64,000 nucleotides of DNA from Pyrenophora tritici-repentis (GCF_003171515.1 NC_089390.1:6820001-6884000), one strand, 5' to 3'; positions 1 through 12,485 are shown, numbered from the stretch's first letter. Notes: generated by a model not told the origin, from the letters alone. Numbers and translations: made by a program.

Positions 1-1302
1 CTTTGGCGTTGCGTGGTGTTTTCGCCTCCCAAGCGGCGTCGACTTGTTGTGGTGGAGTTTGCGTACGCAGCTGCACATCCAGCTTCGATAACACAGCCTG
101 TGGATCATGTGGAGACAATCTAGCGCCTCAAAACCCTGCGCAAGCATTCTCTCTTGTAAACGCCTTCTCAAAAGCTACTTTAAAGGCTGGTAAGAAGGTC
201 TGTTTGCTGATGTGGTTGATGCGATCGCGTGCCAAGGCTGAGATCTGATTACTGTACGCGCGCTTCAATGGCGAGAAACAGGCGACGTCAAGCGGCTGCA
301 GGAGGTGCGACGAGTGTGGAGGCATACAGAGGGCAATAATCTTCTTCTCCTTGCAGCGATCCTAGAAATCTATCGAGCAATAGCTCTCGTGGCCGTCGAT
401 AATCAGCAGCCTATACGCTCCTACAGGCCTCGTATGCGTACTAAAGTGATCAAGCTAGGCAAGCGCTAGATTGTTGTTCGTCTAGCCTGTTGGGCTTACT
501 TAAATAACCTAGTTGCGTGGGAGGTCCTCAGTAAACCAGTTAGAGATAAGAACCTTGCCAGCAAAGATGAGGAAGGGTGGGATAACACGCCCTATTGCGC
601 TGACGCCCTGTATTAACGTAGTCCACTCGCGATTACTAGGCTGAAGCTTCTTCGCTTTCCTAGGTTTCTCTATGCCTGTCACAACAAGTTGTGAAGATAT
701 CTTGCCTATTAGGAAGCTAGACTCGTCAAAGTTGTACATGTCGTCGTCCACAATACCGTACTTCGCCTTCATGTTCTAAACCAGCGTGAACTAGGGCTCG
801 ATGATCGCTGGGTCTTCGCAGAGAGCTCGCTGGTGATCGTATGGACGAGTCCAGCGCGTGCGCAGCTCAGGTGTACGCTTGATAAACCTGTCAACCCAGC
901 ATTTACCAACAGGCTCACCGCCGCGGTCGCGCAGCAGTCTATCAGCCATATCTTGTACGTGTAGCTTCGAGGGCGGTACTCCACGTAGGTTCTCGTCAAG
1001 TATACGCTGCAGAATCACCTCCTCTTCTAGCTTCGTCAGGCGCTTTGATCTGGGCTCGCAGTCGCGTCTAGAGGGCTTCCCGTCGCGTCGTCGTTGTATC
1101 GTCCTACGAGGAACGCTGTAGACTGCCTCAGCACGTCGCAGGCTCGTAATCTGGTCGCATTTAATGTCAGAGAGGGCAAGCTGCACGTCAGCTTCAGTAT
1201 AGGGCTTGTGAGGTTGTCGTTGTTGAGACATTACGTGTTGAGTGTCGCGCATGCGCTTCGCTGGTGTTCGTGGGGCGCTCACTGAGGTGGGGCGCTCACT
1301 GA
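1..1302 (-). pseudogene. Decayed pogo-family (DDE) transposase, cut by the window start
   Basis: This is a minus-strand DDE_1/CENP-B-type transposase related to the two pogo copies at 29,061 and 37,436. The likely start is the ATG at 1231. Three stretches (about 791-1231, 509-772 and 128-325) lie in one reading frame, separated by in-frame stops. Visible pieces are the N-terminal helix-turn-helix region, the first catalytic block with NFDESSF, and the PPHSSHLLQPLDV block near the third acidic residue. Many stops are TAG where the relatives have tryptophan or glutamine, as RIP-type C-to-T change would give. The outer end at 1270-1302 carries two copies of GGGGCGCTCACTGA followed by TA, as expected for a TA-inserting element. 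The other end lies outside the window. It is not functional. Confidence 0.85.
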
Positions 1303-1339
1303 TAAAACAGGTTACTAGGAACTTGTGTTTACCAGCTGT

Positions 1340-1740
1340 CCCGCGTTCAACAGTTTTCCGATAACCTGCCTAGTACGGCATATTAAGGTGGGGCAGCGGA
1401 GAGACGCCAGGGTGTACCTTGCTTAGTGCGTCTAGCTGCATTCACCAGCTAATAGGAGTGCGAAGAACCTTTACGAGTTGTCTATCCCAAGAGTTCGACG
1501 GTTCCCGAACTTGCCTAATATGGCAGTTTCGGTACTCTGGCCAATAGCCAAGCGAAGAACCCTAATCCAGTCCTCGATGATGCGTTCTCCCGCGTTCCAC
1601 AGCTCTTCAGTCTTGCCTAATACGGTATGCTGAGCTCAACCAATAGCCATGCGAAGAAGGTACCTAGTTTTCTTTTTTCCTGGGTTCCACGGCCTTTTTT
1701 CTTACCCGATATGGCATCTTGAGATAGCCAATAAGAGGGG
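1340..1740. repeat. Degenerate tandem repeat with a CTTGCCTAATAYGG core
   Basis: About four diverged units of roughly 95-145 bp. Each unit has a GTTCNACAG-like motif followed by a core close to CTTGCCTAATACGGCAT, at 1366, 1510, 1612 and 1701. A shared AATAGCCANGCGAAGAA phrase occurs in the last units (about 1542 and 1642). The same core, in inverted orientation, recurs at 52,941-53,125. No ORF or terminal structure is seen. It ends just upstream of the Mtf2-domain gene and may contribute to its promoter region. Confidence 0.6.
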
Positions 1741-1978
1741 CTACTTTGGCACTCAGTACCCCAAATCTCTGCACTGAATGTCAGGTGCCGCGATTGATGG
1801 TTTTTCTCAGTTGCTTCTTTCGGCATATCGAGCTTTGACCACCGCCACACGCCGGCGATCTCGAAAGTTTTGGGATTTCGAAAGTTGGGCTGTTTTGCCC
1901 GCCTTGACGCTCCCTTCTGATATTTCAAAACTGCATCTTCGATTGTTGTCAACCTCTTGTTTCCCGGATACCCCGTCG

Positions 1979-3670
1979 ATGTCTGTATGCTCCAACGCAA
2001 TCCGAGCTGTGTCACGCTCTCGCATACCGCCCTCAAAAACGCTTCTTCCATTTTTGTACCAAACACAGACGATTCAGCAATGGCAACCCGCCTCGCGACG
2101 AATTGCTCGACGCAACATCACCTCGCGATCGCGCCCGACCGATGAAGATGACGTTCCGTTTGCAGATGAAATTCCTTTCGATGATGCAAAACTACCGCCG
2201 CCAATGGACGAAGAATTTACGCGCAAAACGACTATAACCAGCACTGAGCGTGCTGCCTTTCAGAAGTTGTACAAAAGGTTTACGACAGAGGGCCGGCAAC
2301 AGAAGGACAAGGACCATGCCATTGAGCTTGACCAGATTGCGGACGAGTACTACGAGGATGAGGAAGACTCAAAACCATCGCTAGACAAGGTGTTCAAGGA
2401 GGCGATGCAGGCAAAGCCGCGTGTGCGAGCAGTACGCACAGAAAAGATCAGGGCACCACGGAAACATGCGCAGGCTTCAGAAGAAGATGGCGTCAATACA
2501 CCACCAACCAAGGCAGCGCACAGTCGCAGAGACAGGGGTGATAAAGTCGATCTCGCAAAATTCAAAGAGATGCGCCTAGCAGAACGCCAGCGAATCGACC
2601 ACCTCATCCGCACCGCTCCCACCGATCACGCCCTCTGGCAAATCCTCGATCGTGAAGTCCTCACCCGCGTTCGCGATCTCGATCTAGACAATGCCAACAC
2701 AGGCGACTCCACCACGGGCGACTCAAAGAAGAAACATCAGCCCTCCAAATCCAAATCCCAGACGTCGTTGAAACCAGACCCGCCCACGACCGAAGCAAGC
2801 ATCCTCTTCCAGAACTACCCTCACCACCTCATCACAGCCATTCATACCCTCCGTACCGAATTCCCTTCTTCCCCGCTCCCCCTCTCCATCCTGCCCACAA
2901 TTAAGAGCCTCGGCCGCTCCTCCCACGCCCTAGGCGGTACACCCGCCCTCTACAAGAACCTCATCCGCACAGCCTGGATCCAACAATCCTCATACATGAC
3001 CATCGACTCCCTGCTCACAGAAATGGACCACCACGCCATCGAATTCGACGCCGATATCCTCGCCCTCCTCCAAGCCATCATCAAAGAGAACCACCAAGCA
3101 TACAGTGGCGTACTAGGCAAGGAGATGCAGATGGTACTAGGCATGGACATGTTCGTGGAGGGCATCCGTAAGATCGAGGCCTGGGAAGGTATCATCGCCA
3201 AGAGACTAGGTGTGAGGAGCGAGGAGAAGAGGAACGCGGATAAGGTTATCAGGAGGGTGTTACCGGAGAAGGAGAAGCTGTGGAGGGGTGTTAGTGTACC
3301 GGAGGAGAAAGGGAGGGATTCGCGGGGCGATAAAAATGCTTTCAGGTCAACGGGCAAGGGTAGGAACAGTGGTAGGGGTGACGGGAGGCATAACAAAGCC
3401 TCCACCGATGACTTCAATGACGCTTTCACCTCCATGGCCCAAGACAGCAACACCAGTACCACTCAGCAGACCACACCCCTTACTGCTAGTAAGCAAACCA
3501 CGTCAATAACCGAGACTTTCGACGACGTAGACGCCATCTTCGCACAGGCGGTCGCCGAGCAGGGTAAACTGAAGGCTCAAGGGGAAATGGGCGGTAGGGT
3601 GGAAACGCAGGCGCTAGAGGTCGAGGAAGAGGGTGAAGATTCAGACAAGAATGGGAAGATATTATTGTAG
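1979..3670 (+). CDS. Mtf2-domain mitochondrial protein
   Basis: Single-exon gene of 563 codons. The frame is open from an ATG at 1778, but I prefer 1979 because the protein then begins with an arginine/serine-rich, acid-free stretch typical of a mitochondrial targeting peptide (MSVCSNAIRAVSRSR). An acidic low-complexity middle follows. The conserved block starts near ALWQILDREV (about genomic 2630) and runs through NYPHHLITAIHTLRTEFPSSPL to about 3180, matching the C-terminal domain of the fungal Mtf2/Nam1 family. In yeast that family supports mitochondrial transcript processing and translation. The tail is charged and of low complexity. The gene is convergent with the UBR1-type gene, 275 bp apart. 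Family assignment is from remembered family features; mitochondrial targeting is inferred. Confidence 0.82.
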   Translation: MSVCSNAIRAVSRSRIPPSKTLLPFLYQTQTIQQWQPASRRIARRNITSRSRPTDEDDVPFADEIPFDDAKLPPPMDEEFTRKTTITSTERAAFQKLYKRFTTEGRQQKDKDHAIELDQIADEYYEDEEDSKPSLDKVFKEAMQAKPRVRAVRTEKIRAPRKHAQASEEDGVNTPPTKAAHSRRDRGDKVDLAKFKEMRLAERQRIDHLIRTAPTDHALWQILDREVLTRVRDLDLDNANTGDSTTGDSKKKHQPSKSKSQTSLKPDPPTTEASILFQNYPHHLITAIHTLRTEFPSSPLPLSILPTIKSLGRSSHALGGTPALYKNLIRTAWIQQSSYMTIDSLLTEMDHHAIEFDADILALLQAIIKENHQAYSGVLGKEMQMVLGMDMFVEGIRKIEAWEGIIAKRLGVRSEEKRNADKVIRRVLPEKEKLWRGVSVPEEKGRDSRGDKNAFRSTGKGRNSGRGDGRHNKASTDDFNDAFTSMAQDSNTSTTQQTTPLTASKQTTSITETFDDVDAIFAQAVAEQGKLKAQGEMGGRVETQALEVEEEGEDSDKNGKILL

Positions 3671-3945
3671 ATAGTGGGATCGGTTCTTGTATGATATATG
3701 TTGAGAAATAAAATGAATAAAATAAAGAAACATGAGTGATGGATTATGAATGAGTGACATGGGGTGATGATATGTCGGTGTCGTCTAAATTCGTTGGCAT
3801 AGCGTGCGTAGAAACAAGAATATAACACGTTCACACGAAAGTCGTGTTATTTAGAAGGCCGCACTGAATCATATTCCATTACTAACCCCCAAGGAAAACG
3901 CCTACAACATACATATACACCCCTACCCTCCATCGCTATCCACAT

Positions 3946-6900
3946 CTACAAACTCTCCCATCCGCCATTATTAACGTCGCCCTCCAACCTCCGTGCAATC
4001 AAACTCTGGACCCCACCCTCGAGCCAAACCTTCCTGAGCAGCGCATCATACCGCTTCTGATTGAGGTACAACTGATGGTGGCGACGAAGACCCGGGTCTA
4101 CTTCACCGTGTTTATCGAGATAAGGGGCGACGTGCCAGGAGCCATGGTCGAGGTTGAGGAAGAGAATCATGCATTTGCGTATGTGGAGGAAGAGGCCGAT
4201 TTGGCCGCCGCATCTGTGAGGGGTCAGTATGCGATTGCATGTGGGAAGGGAGGGAGACGTACTTCGCAAGATGTTGATTACAACCTCCGCGGTTCTTGGC
4301 CGTCATACAACATACAGCCTGACTGCACATAATCTCGCCACAGAAGAGGCACAGTGCAGGATCCGTCAACTCTTTACCTGTTGTTGCGCAACGGCGGCGT
4401 ATCGCCTCATCAGTCAACGTGTCATAGTTCTTCGGTAGGCCGACGAGTTCGAAGATGGCGGGGTGAGAAAGCGATATTGTGGGTTTGATGGGGTTGTTTC
4501 CTGCTTGGGCCCAGAGGAGATGGCGGAGCCAGCCGCCTACGATGGAGCGTGTGGTTTGCGCTGCGGTATCCCGACTGGCAAAGGAAGCAAATATTTCTGA
4601 GAGAGAAGGTAGACGAAGGATTGTGGAGAGACGGGCGAGTTCAGGTTCGTCGGTGCGTTCGATGGCGACGTGGGGGAGGTCGATGCCGTAGCGGACGTGC
4701 ATTAAGATTGCTGCCTTGCGTACGAATGGTAGCGCGTAGGTGGAAACCATGGTGTGAATCATGTAGAGGAAGTTTGGATCTTTGAAACGGTCAGGAATGG
4801 GCATGTTCTCGATGTCTAGAGACGTCGGCGACTCTCCCATGTTCATGACGTTAAAGACGACACAAACGAAGAAGAGCATGTTGTTCATCTCCTCTTGTGT
4901 CCCGAAGCCGCTGTTGGCCTTTTCCGCGTTGATGAACTGCTCTGGGTTCGGGAAGAGTAGATCCTGGTGGGTTGTCATATCTGCTGATGACTGATTCCTC
5001 GCTGCTAGTGCAAAGACGAAGATGACACGCACTATCTCGCAGAGATAGCATAGCCTCATGATATGATGAATGTCGAGACCTATGGCTGGAACAACACCGA
5101 CTGCACATTCCGATAGAAATATGAATGGGTCCTGGGATAGTAGTGGCGCGATGCCCTTCAAATCAAAGCTCAGGACATCTGGATCGTATATACCAGGATG
5201 TCCCACAAACAACTGGCGGAACTGTCGGCGCTGTATCTCAGAAAACTCATCCATTGTTTTCGTTGGGCCTTGACCTCTCAGGCTCCCGATTGCAATGTAC
5301 GATGAAACGGTCTCTGAAAATACGCGGAGATGAGTGATCGCCTGCGGAGAGATCTTGTCTATCAGAGTCCCGCGTACTGACTCGGATTGAACACCACGCT
5401 GAGCAATATCTGCCGCGGCGATAGAATATCCCAGTGCCCGCGCAAGGGCATCCGTATGCGTAAAGTCCTCAGTGATTGCCGGAGTATGCGGGTATACAAA
5501 CGCTGAGTGGATGTTGTTCACCTTCAATGTCTCTCTTAGCCTGTGGTATATCTTGATGAGTTCGCCCATCGGAACGTCTTGCGTCAAGGCAGGGCTGTTT
5601 TGAGAGGACCCCAAACCTGCTTCAGCTACTTCCTGAGGTTGCATGCCGAGGAAAGCAGGAACTTGGAACCGAGGCGCAAGTTGAGTCACTGATTGAGACA
5701 AAGCAAGACCTGCTGAAGGTAGTGGTGGCTTGAGAAGGTCAGGCAGACGACTTGATACGGGATGAATAAAGTCTCGCTCGGCGTATTCGTAGAGTTTCTT
5801 CTGGTCATGTGATAGATCTACCGGAGCCTTCAGACCCCTTTCCAAACTCTTGTGTGTAGCGACCAGTTGCGATCCGAGCCAGGTGTTGAACTGTTCCTCA
5901 GTCTCTAGCACACCAGTACTGGATACCTTCTTTGCCCTCCAGATAATTGGCAAGAAGATGTTACCAAGAGCTTTGCATAAGGGGCACATGAACTCCTTCA
6001 GCTCAGGTCTCTCAGGGTGATTCCTCGCAATTTGGCTGACGTGACGTCTCTGTGTGGCATTCAGATACACCTCAAAGCAGGCAAAGTGCATGATGTGTCC
6101 GCAGCCAGTAGTGACAGGACCAGGGGTAACTGATGATGGAGGGAACCCCTTTCCGAGATCTTGTCGCTCACTGACGACCCGTTCACCCGTAGCAGTGATC
6201 TTCTCAACACTACGTCGGTTCTTGCTTGCCACTCCAAATGGTCGGAGATGGTCTGCTGATCGATCGAGACTGCCTGGAGTCTGGACGACTTCGTCCACCC
6301 ATTCATCATCCTCTAGAGGGGTTTGCCGCAGTATTCTGCTCTCAGAGATGTATCCAAACGAACCGTAGAGCCGGTGCTCATTGCAGTCTTCTTGGCAAAG
6401 AATGCAGGTACCGAATGGATACCTCAGAGTCTTCTCTTGTTCAACCAGACCTCCAGTCTCGTCTTCCAGGTCACTGAAGTCATCCTCGCCCCAATCGAAG
6501 TCCTGGTTAGCCAAGAATTTCCCTTGTTGCTCCTTCATCGCTGCCATGACCTTTGCTTGTCGCTCACGCGCTTGCTTCTTCTGAAGCTCCTTCTGCTCTT
6601 TATCTTGGGGTGCGGGGGAGGCAGTATCCATTCTGTCAGCCGGCATGTTGATTGCTGCTGCTGCGATGATGAACGAATCCTGCTGGCGCTGCTTCAGTCT
6701 GTGGAGTATCAGGCTGATCTTAGGTTCACACGCCTTAAACGACTCGTTGTCCTGCAGAGACTTCAAGATTGAAAGTACAGTGGGGTGGCCTTGTATGCCC
6801 ACATTTGCGTTTTTGGTCAAGACCGAGGTCACAAAAGACTCTGGTGCCTTCTCGGACCATCCATGTTCTGTTGTCTTGTCTTCGAGAATGGCTACGAGCA

Positions 6901-9900
6901 GAAGCTGTAGAGCGAACTGAATGTATGCCTCCACGCGAGTTGCTGGAATGCTCGGTGTAGCTGTAGATGCCTTGAGACCATAGCCCAGCAAGTAGTAAAT
7001 GATTTGCGTGAACAGTGAAGTCCTAGTAAACGCCGACAGGTCTCGGAACAACCCAGAAGGAATGGGACGAAGCTTTGGCTCGTAGACAATATCACCTGGT
7101 TGCTTCCCGGTCTGCTTCGCCATGTAGGCCTTGTATGTGTTCTCTGCTTCCTCTCTCTGGTTGCGATTGTATTGATGAAGGTATGGATCTACCAGCTCAA
7201 TGTACTGCTCTTTTAGCTCAAATGTCCCACTGTCTGATAGGCCCTCCGGAGCCCGGAACCTGGTCATCTCGGAGAGAACTGCGGGAAACTCGTCCATGTT
7301 CTGTATCCTGTCCGACAAGCGTTGTGTCATGTCAGAGAAGGACAGTGGCTTAAAGCACAGCACATGGGCAATGTCCTTGCGCATAGATGCCAGTTGAGAC
7401 TCTTCGTTATCTTCGACGGGTATCAGGGATGTGCGCTCGCTAAGGATAATGATGAGCAGATGTACAAAGTCCTCCACCACGTCGATAGCTTGGCTGTCTT
7501 CAAACCCATGCTGACTGGCTTCGTACTTGCCAGTCATCCACCCGTTGAGTCCGAAACGATCGATCATTGAGGCCAAGAAAACTGACGGATCGCATAAGAC
7601 CAACGCAGACTGTAAGAGGAAGATGTCTCGCTGGTGTGAAACATCTCGTTGGGACACACCACGGTATTGAGTCATTTGATGTCGCAATGTTATGCCATTT
7701 CTAACCCAGATACCGGCGCGCATCTGAGCTAGCCAAGAGCAGACTCGAAGGGGGAAATCAAACATTGCGAGTAGGTACTCCTCAGGCTGGCGTACGGGAA
7801 CAGACGCCATAGCTGGGCTAACGTCCATCTGCAGTTCGTTGTGTGAGAAGAGGAGAAGTCGTAGAACATCTTCCCGATCCATACTCCGAGCTCGGTCGAT
7901 GAGCCAAGATAGAGTGTAATGAAGCGCGTGATGAAAGCTCATCGGTTGAGTAGCCACAACATAGTCTACAATATTGTATCTTGGCCCGAAAAAGGTTGCA
8001 GGCTCTGCGTCGAATTCGAAAACTTCCAACGTTTTGAAGGCGGTCTCTTCTTTCAATTCGGTTTGATCGAAACGTTTCCGCTCGGCACCTAGAGAGTTGA
8101 TGATGGCCACCTTGGCGGCTGCACGTATTGCGCGTTGGATATTGGTGGGATCCTCGCCGCGAGTCCAGGTAAACGATTCTGCAAAGTGTCTGCACAATTT
8201 GTTGATCTCGCGTGTAATGAGAGAAGCGCTAATCCAAGCCTCCGACTCAAACTCAAGATGCTCACCCACTTGACGAACATTAGGACAGATACCTTGGTGA
8301 AGCTTAACGAGATCCAAGAATTGCAATAGATATCTTTGCTCCTCACGGATTCTCTCCTGGACAAATTCGGAGCCGAGTAGATACTTCATGTCGAGGAAGA
8401 AGTGATACATGCGACGATTGGTCACCGCCCCTTGGTCGAAAGCTAGGGTCGCTTTCGGATCCACGTTTGAAGGGTAGCCCACCTGTCGTGTAGTCAAGAA
8501 GGTGTAGAGGATGGCCATGAGATTTGTGAGGAAGTTGCCCCGCTCGACGACCTCGGATGTGATTGAAGGCGTGGTCAGCATCTGTAGAGAAAGATTGATG
8601 ATGGAATGGTCTGGTTCACGATCCGCAATGAGGTATAGCTGTGCCAAGGCGGTGTAAACACCTGCAAAGCGTAGACCTAGCAGGCGCTTGAATTCGGGAA
8701 TCGTGACCACTGTGCTGATGAAGACATCGCGTATGCCAATGCGCAACTGTTTCCACATGCGCAGGTCATACAGTATCAAGTGGTCAAGCCGTAGCCGCTG
8801 CCAGAGATCTTCATGTGGGGGAGTTCCTGGCTTTTTCCCGTAGCTCTCAGGCTTCTCCAACCAGTATCTGGCTGGTCTTGCCGGTCTCAATGGCAGCGAT
8901 CTGGTGTGCGGTGTCTCGGGAACCTCCAACATTGGCTCAACATGGCTAAGTGATGGTGCGCCAACAGTGGGCTCACTATCTGACTCGGCTGGTGTGTCGC
9001 TCTGACCAAGATGACCTCGTAAATGTGCAGGTGGCAGCGGTATAATAGGATTGTCCGCCATGGTGGCTTCAGTGCCTCGAGGTGCTTCATCCGCGCTTTC
9101 GTAGGCTTCCATCTCGACATCTCCATCATTGTCCTGAGCACCAACCTCATCGATGTCCATATCATCTTGGGCCTCGGCTGCAGTCGTACCTTCTTCGTCC
9201 TCATCATCGTCGTCCGAGGCAGTAGTGTCATCGTTAGCATCAGCAGCCCGCTGTCTCTGAACTCTGATAATACGAGGCCGTCGCTGAATAGGCAATAGGC
9301 CGGTAAAGAACCCATCCCTCTCGGCTACTTTATCTTCCATCTCGTGGTCATCGAGACCGCTCTGGCCGATGCTGGAATTGGATGCCTCGCTCCCGATTCG
9401 CCATGGCTTCAACAGCTCCTCACAAACAGTACGCCTCAGTATATGGTTGTCTTCGCCCACGCTGCAGCCTGCGATATCCGCAATCCACTCAATGATAGCA
9501 CCGCCCATCTGCTCGCGAAACGTATCCCGTGCCGATCGAATTGTGACTGTCAACTTAATCTCCTCGATAATTTTGGCCATGCGCAGGAGGTCTTTGATGT
9601 CCGCTCTGTATACGATGGCACTGCGTCCGACATCATTTATCTCGTAAGCTTTTGCGAGGCCAAAGGCCAATTTTTGCTTGCATGCGCGTGCAACTTGATC
9701 CCTCACATCGTTGACAGTATGTTTCTCATCGTTCCAGAGTACCAGACAGAACTCCTCACATTCCTCTGGCTCATCTCCAAAGTCATACCATCTAGACAAG
9801 AGGCGTGACTTTTGCTCATCTTGTCGAATCGACTCTTCGGTCTTGGGGAGGCGCAGTTGTTCGGGGGAGCAGGAAAATACGTCGATGAGGTAATCGAGCG

Positions 9901-10468
9901 TTCGTGCGATGGTGATGCGGATTGTGTCTATGACCTCGTCTGGCAGCATGGAGCCTTCTCTCACCTTACCAGCCGCGTTGGAGTCGTCCTGCTGGTCTGC
10001 AGAATGTATGTTGCAATGAACCGGCCGCACCCAGGCCTCGTCGTCTCCACAGTCGCAGCACCCAGAGTTGCCCGGCGAGACACTCACAAAGACCTGATGC
10101 CCCTCATGGTCCGAGGCATCAAAGCAGCGGGCGCATAAAACGCATGTGTCGTCTGCGGTGCACGTTTTGCAGCGGTATGTCGCCTCGCCGTTCTTGAAGA
10201 TGTGTCCGCATGGCTTCCCTCTTGCTGATGGCATGTATTCTGCACCTTCCACTGCGCCCTGTGCATCGCGCAAGCTCCATGGCTTCTCGGCCTCGGCCGG
10301 TGGTCCATTAGGAAAGAAGAGGGACAGAAAGTCGTCGCGACCGGCGAGGGAGCGAAAAAGGATTTCGCGCAGCTCTTTATCGGCTGCAGAATCGAAGCGG
10401 TAGTTGTGTCGTCGTGGTAGTTCGCGCAGCTGTCGGCATAGCTCTTGCTCGTGCAAGGATATGTACAT
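3946..10468 (-). CDS. ubr1: UBR1-type N-recognin E3 ubiquitin ligase
   Basis: Large minus-strand gene encoding about 2157 residues in two exons (10468-4263 and 4213-3946). The 49-bp intron (GTACGT donor, CACAG acceptor) restores the conserved C-terminus, giving CGGQIGLFLHIRKC and ending in NNGGWESL. Without splicing the frame runs on to an unrelated tail stopping at 4112. In order: an N-terminal Cys/His-rich UBR box (CGHIFKNGEATYRCKTC to about residue 155), a ClpS-like adaptor region (FCLVLWNDEKHTV, about residue 240), acidic low complexity (about 410-480), a long helical region, a RING-type cluster (CILCQEDC, CGHIMHFACFE, CPLC) around residues 1300-1480, and a C-terminal UBRL/cap domain (CLFCGEIMC). 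Such enzymes recognise N-degrons and ubiquitinate substrates with a Rad6-type E2 in cytosol and nucleus. No damage is seen. The start codon is the least certain part. Confidence 0.95.
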
Positions 10469-11121
10469 TGTGCAGCAACCTGTACGTGTGGCGGTGGGAT
10501 GGCGGGGTCAGGTATCACTACACAAGCAGCACATAAAAGTTTGGTCCAGGTAGAATGTATTCAGAAGTCAGGCTGGAAGAGTTGATGCGTGGGCCAGCCA
10601 CTTGGGGAAGTGTGTTGTGGGCTTGTATTGAGTCTGGGCCATTGGATAGCGTCGAGGACTAGATGCATGCTATGTCATTGCGTGAAGGGCGGACCCCCGA
10701 GACATGCGCCACGCCACTCAGATCAGTCACAACTTCCCATCACTGCCAAAGGAGCCACAAGACCGTGACGCGACTTCGCAATACAATCCATCAGGACTAG
10801 CTAGCATGGGAATCATGGAAGTAGGCTTGCATTTGTCCACTCCCAGGCTGAAGTCATCTATGGAACTGACTCCTAGTCTCAGAAAGTGAATTTGAGTTAG
10901 TAATGGTTGGACTGTCATATGCACTGGCGGCATCAATAGTGCAGTGCAGCGCATCACAGCTTTTGCCATCATGTCATAATTTCAAGAATCAGATACAAGA
11001 TCAGCACCTCGCTTTGGTATTTCGCATGCTGTAGAATACTCCACAATACACAGTGTCCGTGCCCAGATCCGCAAACAATTGTCTATAGGTTTTGTGCGCG
11101 AATTGTAGGGTAGTCGACTTC
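10469..11121. other. Intergenic region, no gene seen
   Basis: 653 bp between the UBR1-type start and the QCR9 stop. I see no conserved coding frame; it presumably includes the ubr1 promoter and the QCR9 3' region. Confidence 0.6.
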
Positions 11122-11545
11122 CTACTCGTCGTCCTCGGCGGCCTCCATGTATCGCTGCTTGATGTCTTTCCATTGGCGCTGTCACAAGTATTAGCGCATA
11201 TCTCCCACCGAAAATAATGTCGCTACTTACACCGCGGTTGAGGTTGTCCCAGATCTTGTCTGAGCCTGTGTCGAATGCCCTATTGCTCCTATCAGTCTCC
11301 CTGCTTTCCTGCAATATTGATCTAGTCGGTTTTCACATACAGTTGCATGCCAAAGGCAGCGCCAAAGACGGTGAACAACATGGTAGTGTTGCTGCGGAGG
11401 ACCGCGCTGCAGTCGATAGTTAGTCCTGTCCTGTTCGAAGGCGGGCGCGCAGGAAGACTTGCTTGTAGATGGTGTTGACCATCTGCAGACACTGTTAGCC
11501 GACCATCAGAATACGTGGGCCCATCAATTGACTTACTCCAGACAT
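11122..11545 (-). CDS. qcr9: Cytochrome bc1 complex subunit 9 (QCR9)
   Basis: A small gene that no long ORF reveals, assembled from five exons on the minus strand: 11545-11537, 11482-11463, 11406-11341, 11279-11231 and 11178-11122 (201 nt, 66 residues). The spliced protein has the family layout: NTIYN start, a hydrophobic transmembrane segment (TTMLFTVFGAAFGMQL), then AFDTGSDKIWDNLNRGRQWKDIK and an acidic EDDE end. QCR9 is a single-pass subunit of respiratory complex III in the mitochondrial inner membrane, and 66 residues is the usual size. Introns are 54, 56, 61 and 52 bp. The second appears to use a GC donor (GCAAGT), the only choice that keeps both reading frame and family sequence. It is transcribed divergently from PYM. 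Confidence 0.9.
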
Positions 11546-11906
11546 TTTGGGCGTGACGAGAGGATGTGGTGAGCTGTGATTACGGGCGTGTGGCTGCTTC
11601 GCTGGCGATGTTGAAGATGGACGTTCGTCGAAGATTCAAGCTCTCGCGGTCACGGGGATTTACCCAGCGCTAATTGGCCGGTTGTGCCCTCCGCGCTGTC
11701 GGCATGAACTTTACCTGCAACCCCTCCGCTGCCATCGTTCCACCCTCGACCAGCCCACTTGATCGTCATCAGCTCCGTGGCAGCGACCGAAGCGATCTGG
11801 CGACAGCGGAAGCCGAGCGTTTGACGTGCCTCGGCGCATTGCGACTGCCCAACTCTCTCCGGCGCACACTGCCATTTCCACCTGCACGCCAGGCGCAACC
11901 GACACA
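11546..11906. promoter_or_regulatory. Shared upstream region between QCR9 and PYM
   Basis: 361 bp separate two divergently transcribed housekeeping genes and must hold both promoters and 5' UTRs. I did not identify a clear TATA box or a named regulatory site. Confidence 0.45.
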
Positions 11907-12485
11907 ATGCCTTCCATAGAGACTCCCGCCGTCTCCAAAGCCGGCATCACCACGTCCGCAACCGGCGAACGCCATATCCCGGCATCCATCCGCCCCGATG
12001 GCACAATGCGCAAAGAGATTCGAGTTCGTCCTGGATATCGTCCACCTGAGGACGTCGAACTCTACAAGAACCGCACTGCTGAGGGCTTCCGTAATAGAGG
12101 AAAGGCGGGCGTTCCAGGAGCTGAGGTGTTAAAGAGCGAGGAAGATCCTGGCAAATCAAGTCCTGCTGCAAATAAAAATGCTAAACGGAGGGAAGCTAGG
12201 AAAAAGGCTGCAGCCGCTGCAGGTGACGTCGACGAGGAAGTCAATGACAAGACAAAGCCCGAGCCTGAAGCTGCAAAGCTCGTCGATCCGGAAGCTGAGA
12301 AAGAAAAGGAAGCCAAGAAGCTCACCAAGAAGTTGAGGCAGGCGCGCGAGCTCAAGGAGAAGAAAGACAGGGGTGAGAAGCTACTACCAGAGCAGTTTGA
12401 AAAGGTCACCAAGATCAACGAACTGATTCTCTCACTGGATCGTCTCGGCTTTGATCCGCAGGGCGAGAGGAAGGGAGAGACTTGA
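11907..12485 (+). CDS. pym: PYM homolog, partner of Mago-Y14
   Basis: Single-exon gene of 192 residues. The frame is open upstream to 11826, but the ATG at 11907 is chosen because it puts the conserved Mago-binding motif near the N-terminus, as is usual. That motif is seen at about residues 20-50 (GERHIPASIRPDGTMRKEIR, then VRPGYRPPEDVELYKNR), the WIBG/Mago-bind signature. The remainder is lysine/glutamate/alanine-rich and probably forms a long helix (EKEKEAKKLTKKLRQARELK), ending in a short conserved-looking segment (KINELILSLDRLGF). PYM binds Mago-Y14 and disassembles exon junction complexes on translating ribosomes, which fits an intron-rich filamentous fungus. Divergent neighbour of QCR9. 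Confidence 0.93.
   Translation: MPSIETPAVSKAGITTSATGERHIPASIRPDGTMRKEIRVRPGYRPPEDVELYKNRTAEGFRNRGKAGVPGAEVLKSEEDPGKSSPAANKNAKRREARKKAAAAAGDVDEEVNDKTKPEPEAAKLVDPEAEKEKEAKKLTKKLRQARELKEKKDRGEKLLPEQFEKVTKINELILSLDRLGFDPQGERKGET

Noticed and set aside
1778..1978. N-terminal extension of the Mtf2-domain protein from the upstream ATG
   Set aside because: The first 67 codons overlap the degraded repeat border and would bury the likely mitochondrial targeting peptide starting at 1979.
2950..3462. 170-codon minus-strand frame opposite the Mtf2-domain gene
   Set aside because: Antisense shadow of the conserved Mtf2 region; leucine/serine-rich composition follows from the sense codons.
8887..9315. Long alternative frames inside the UBR1-type gene, for example a methionine/leucine-rich 142-codon frame
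   Set aside because: They overlap the acidic low-complexity part of the real gene in another frame and lack family features.
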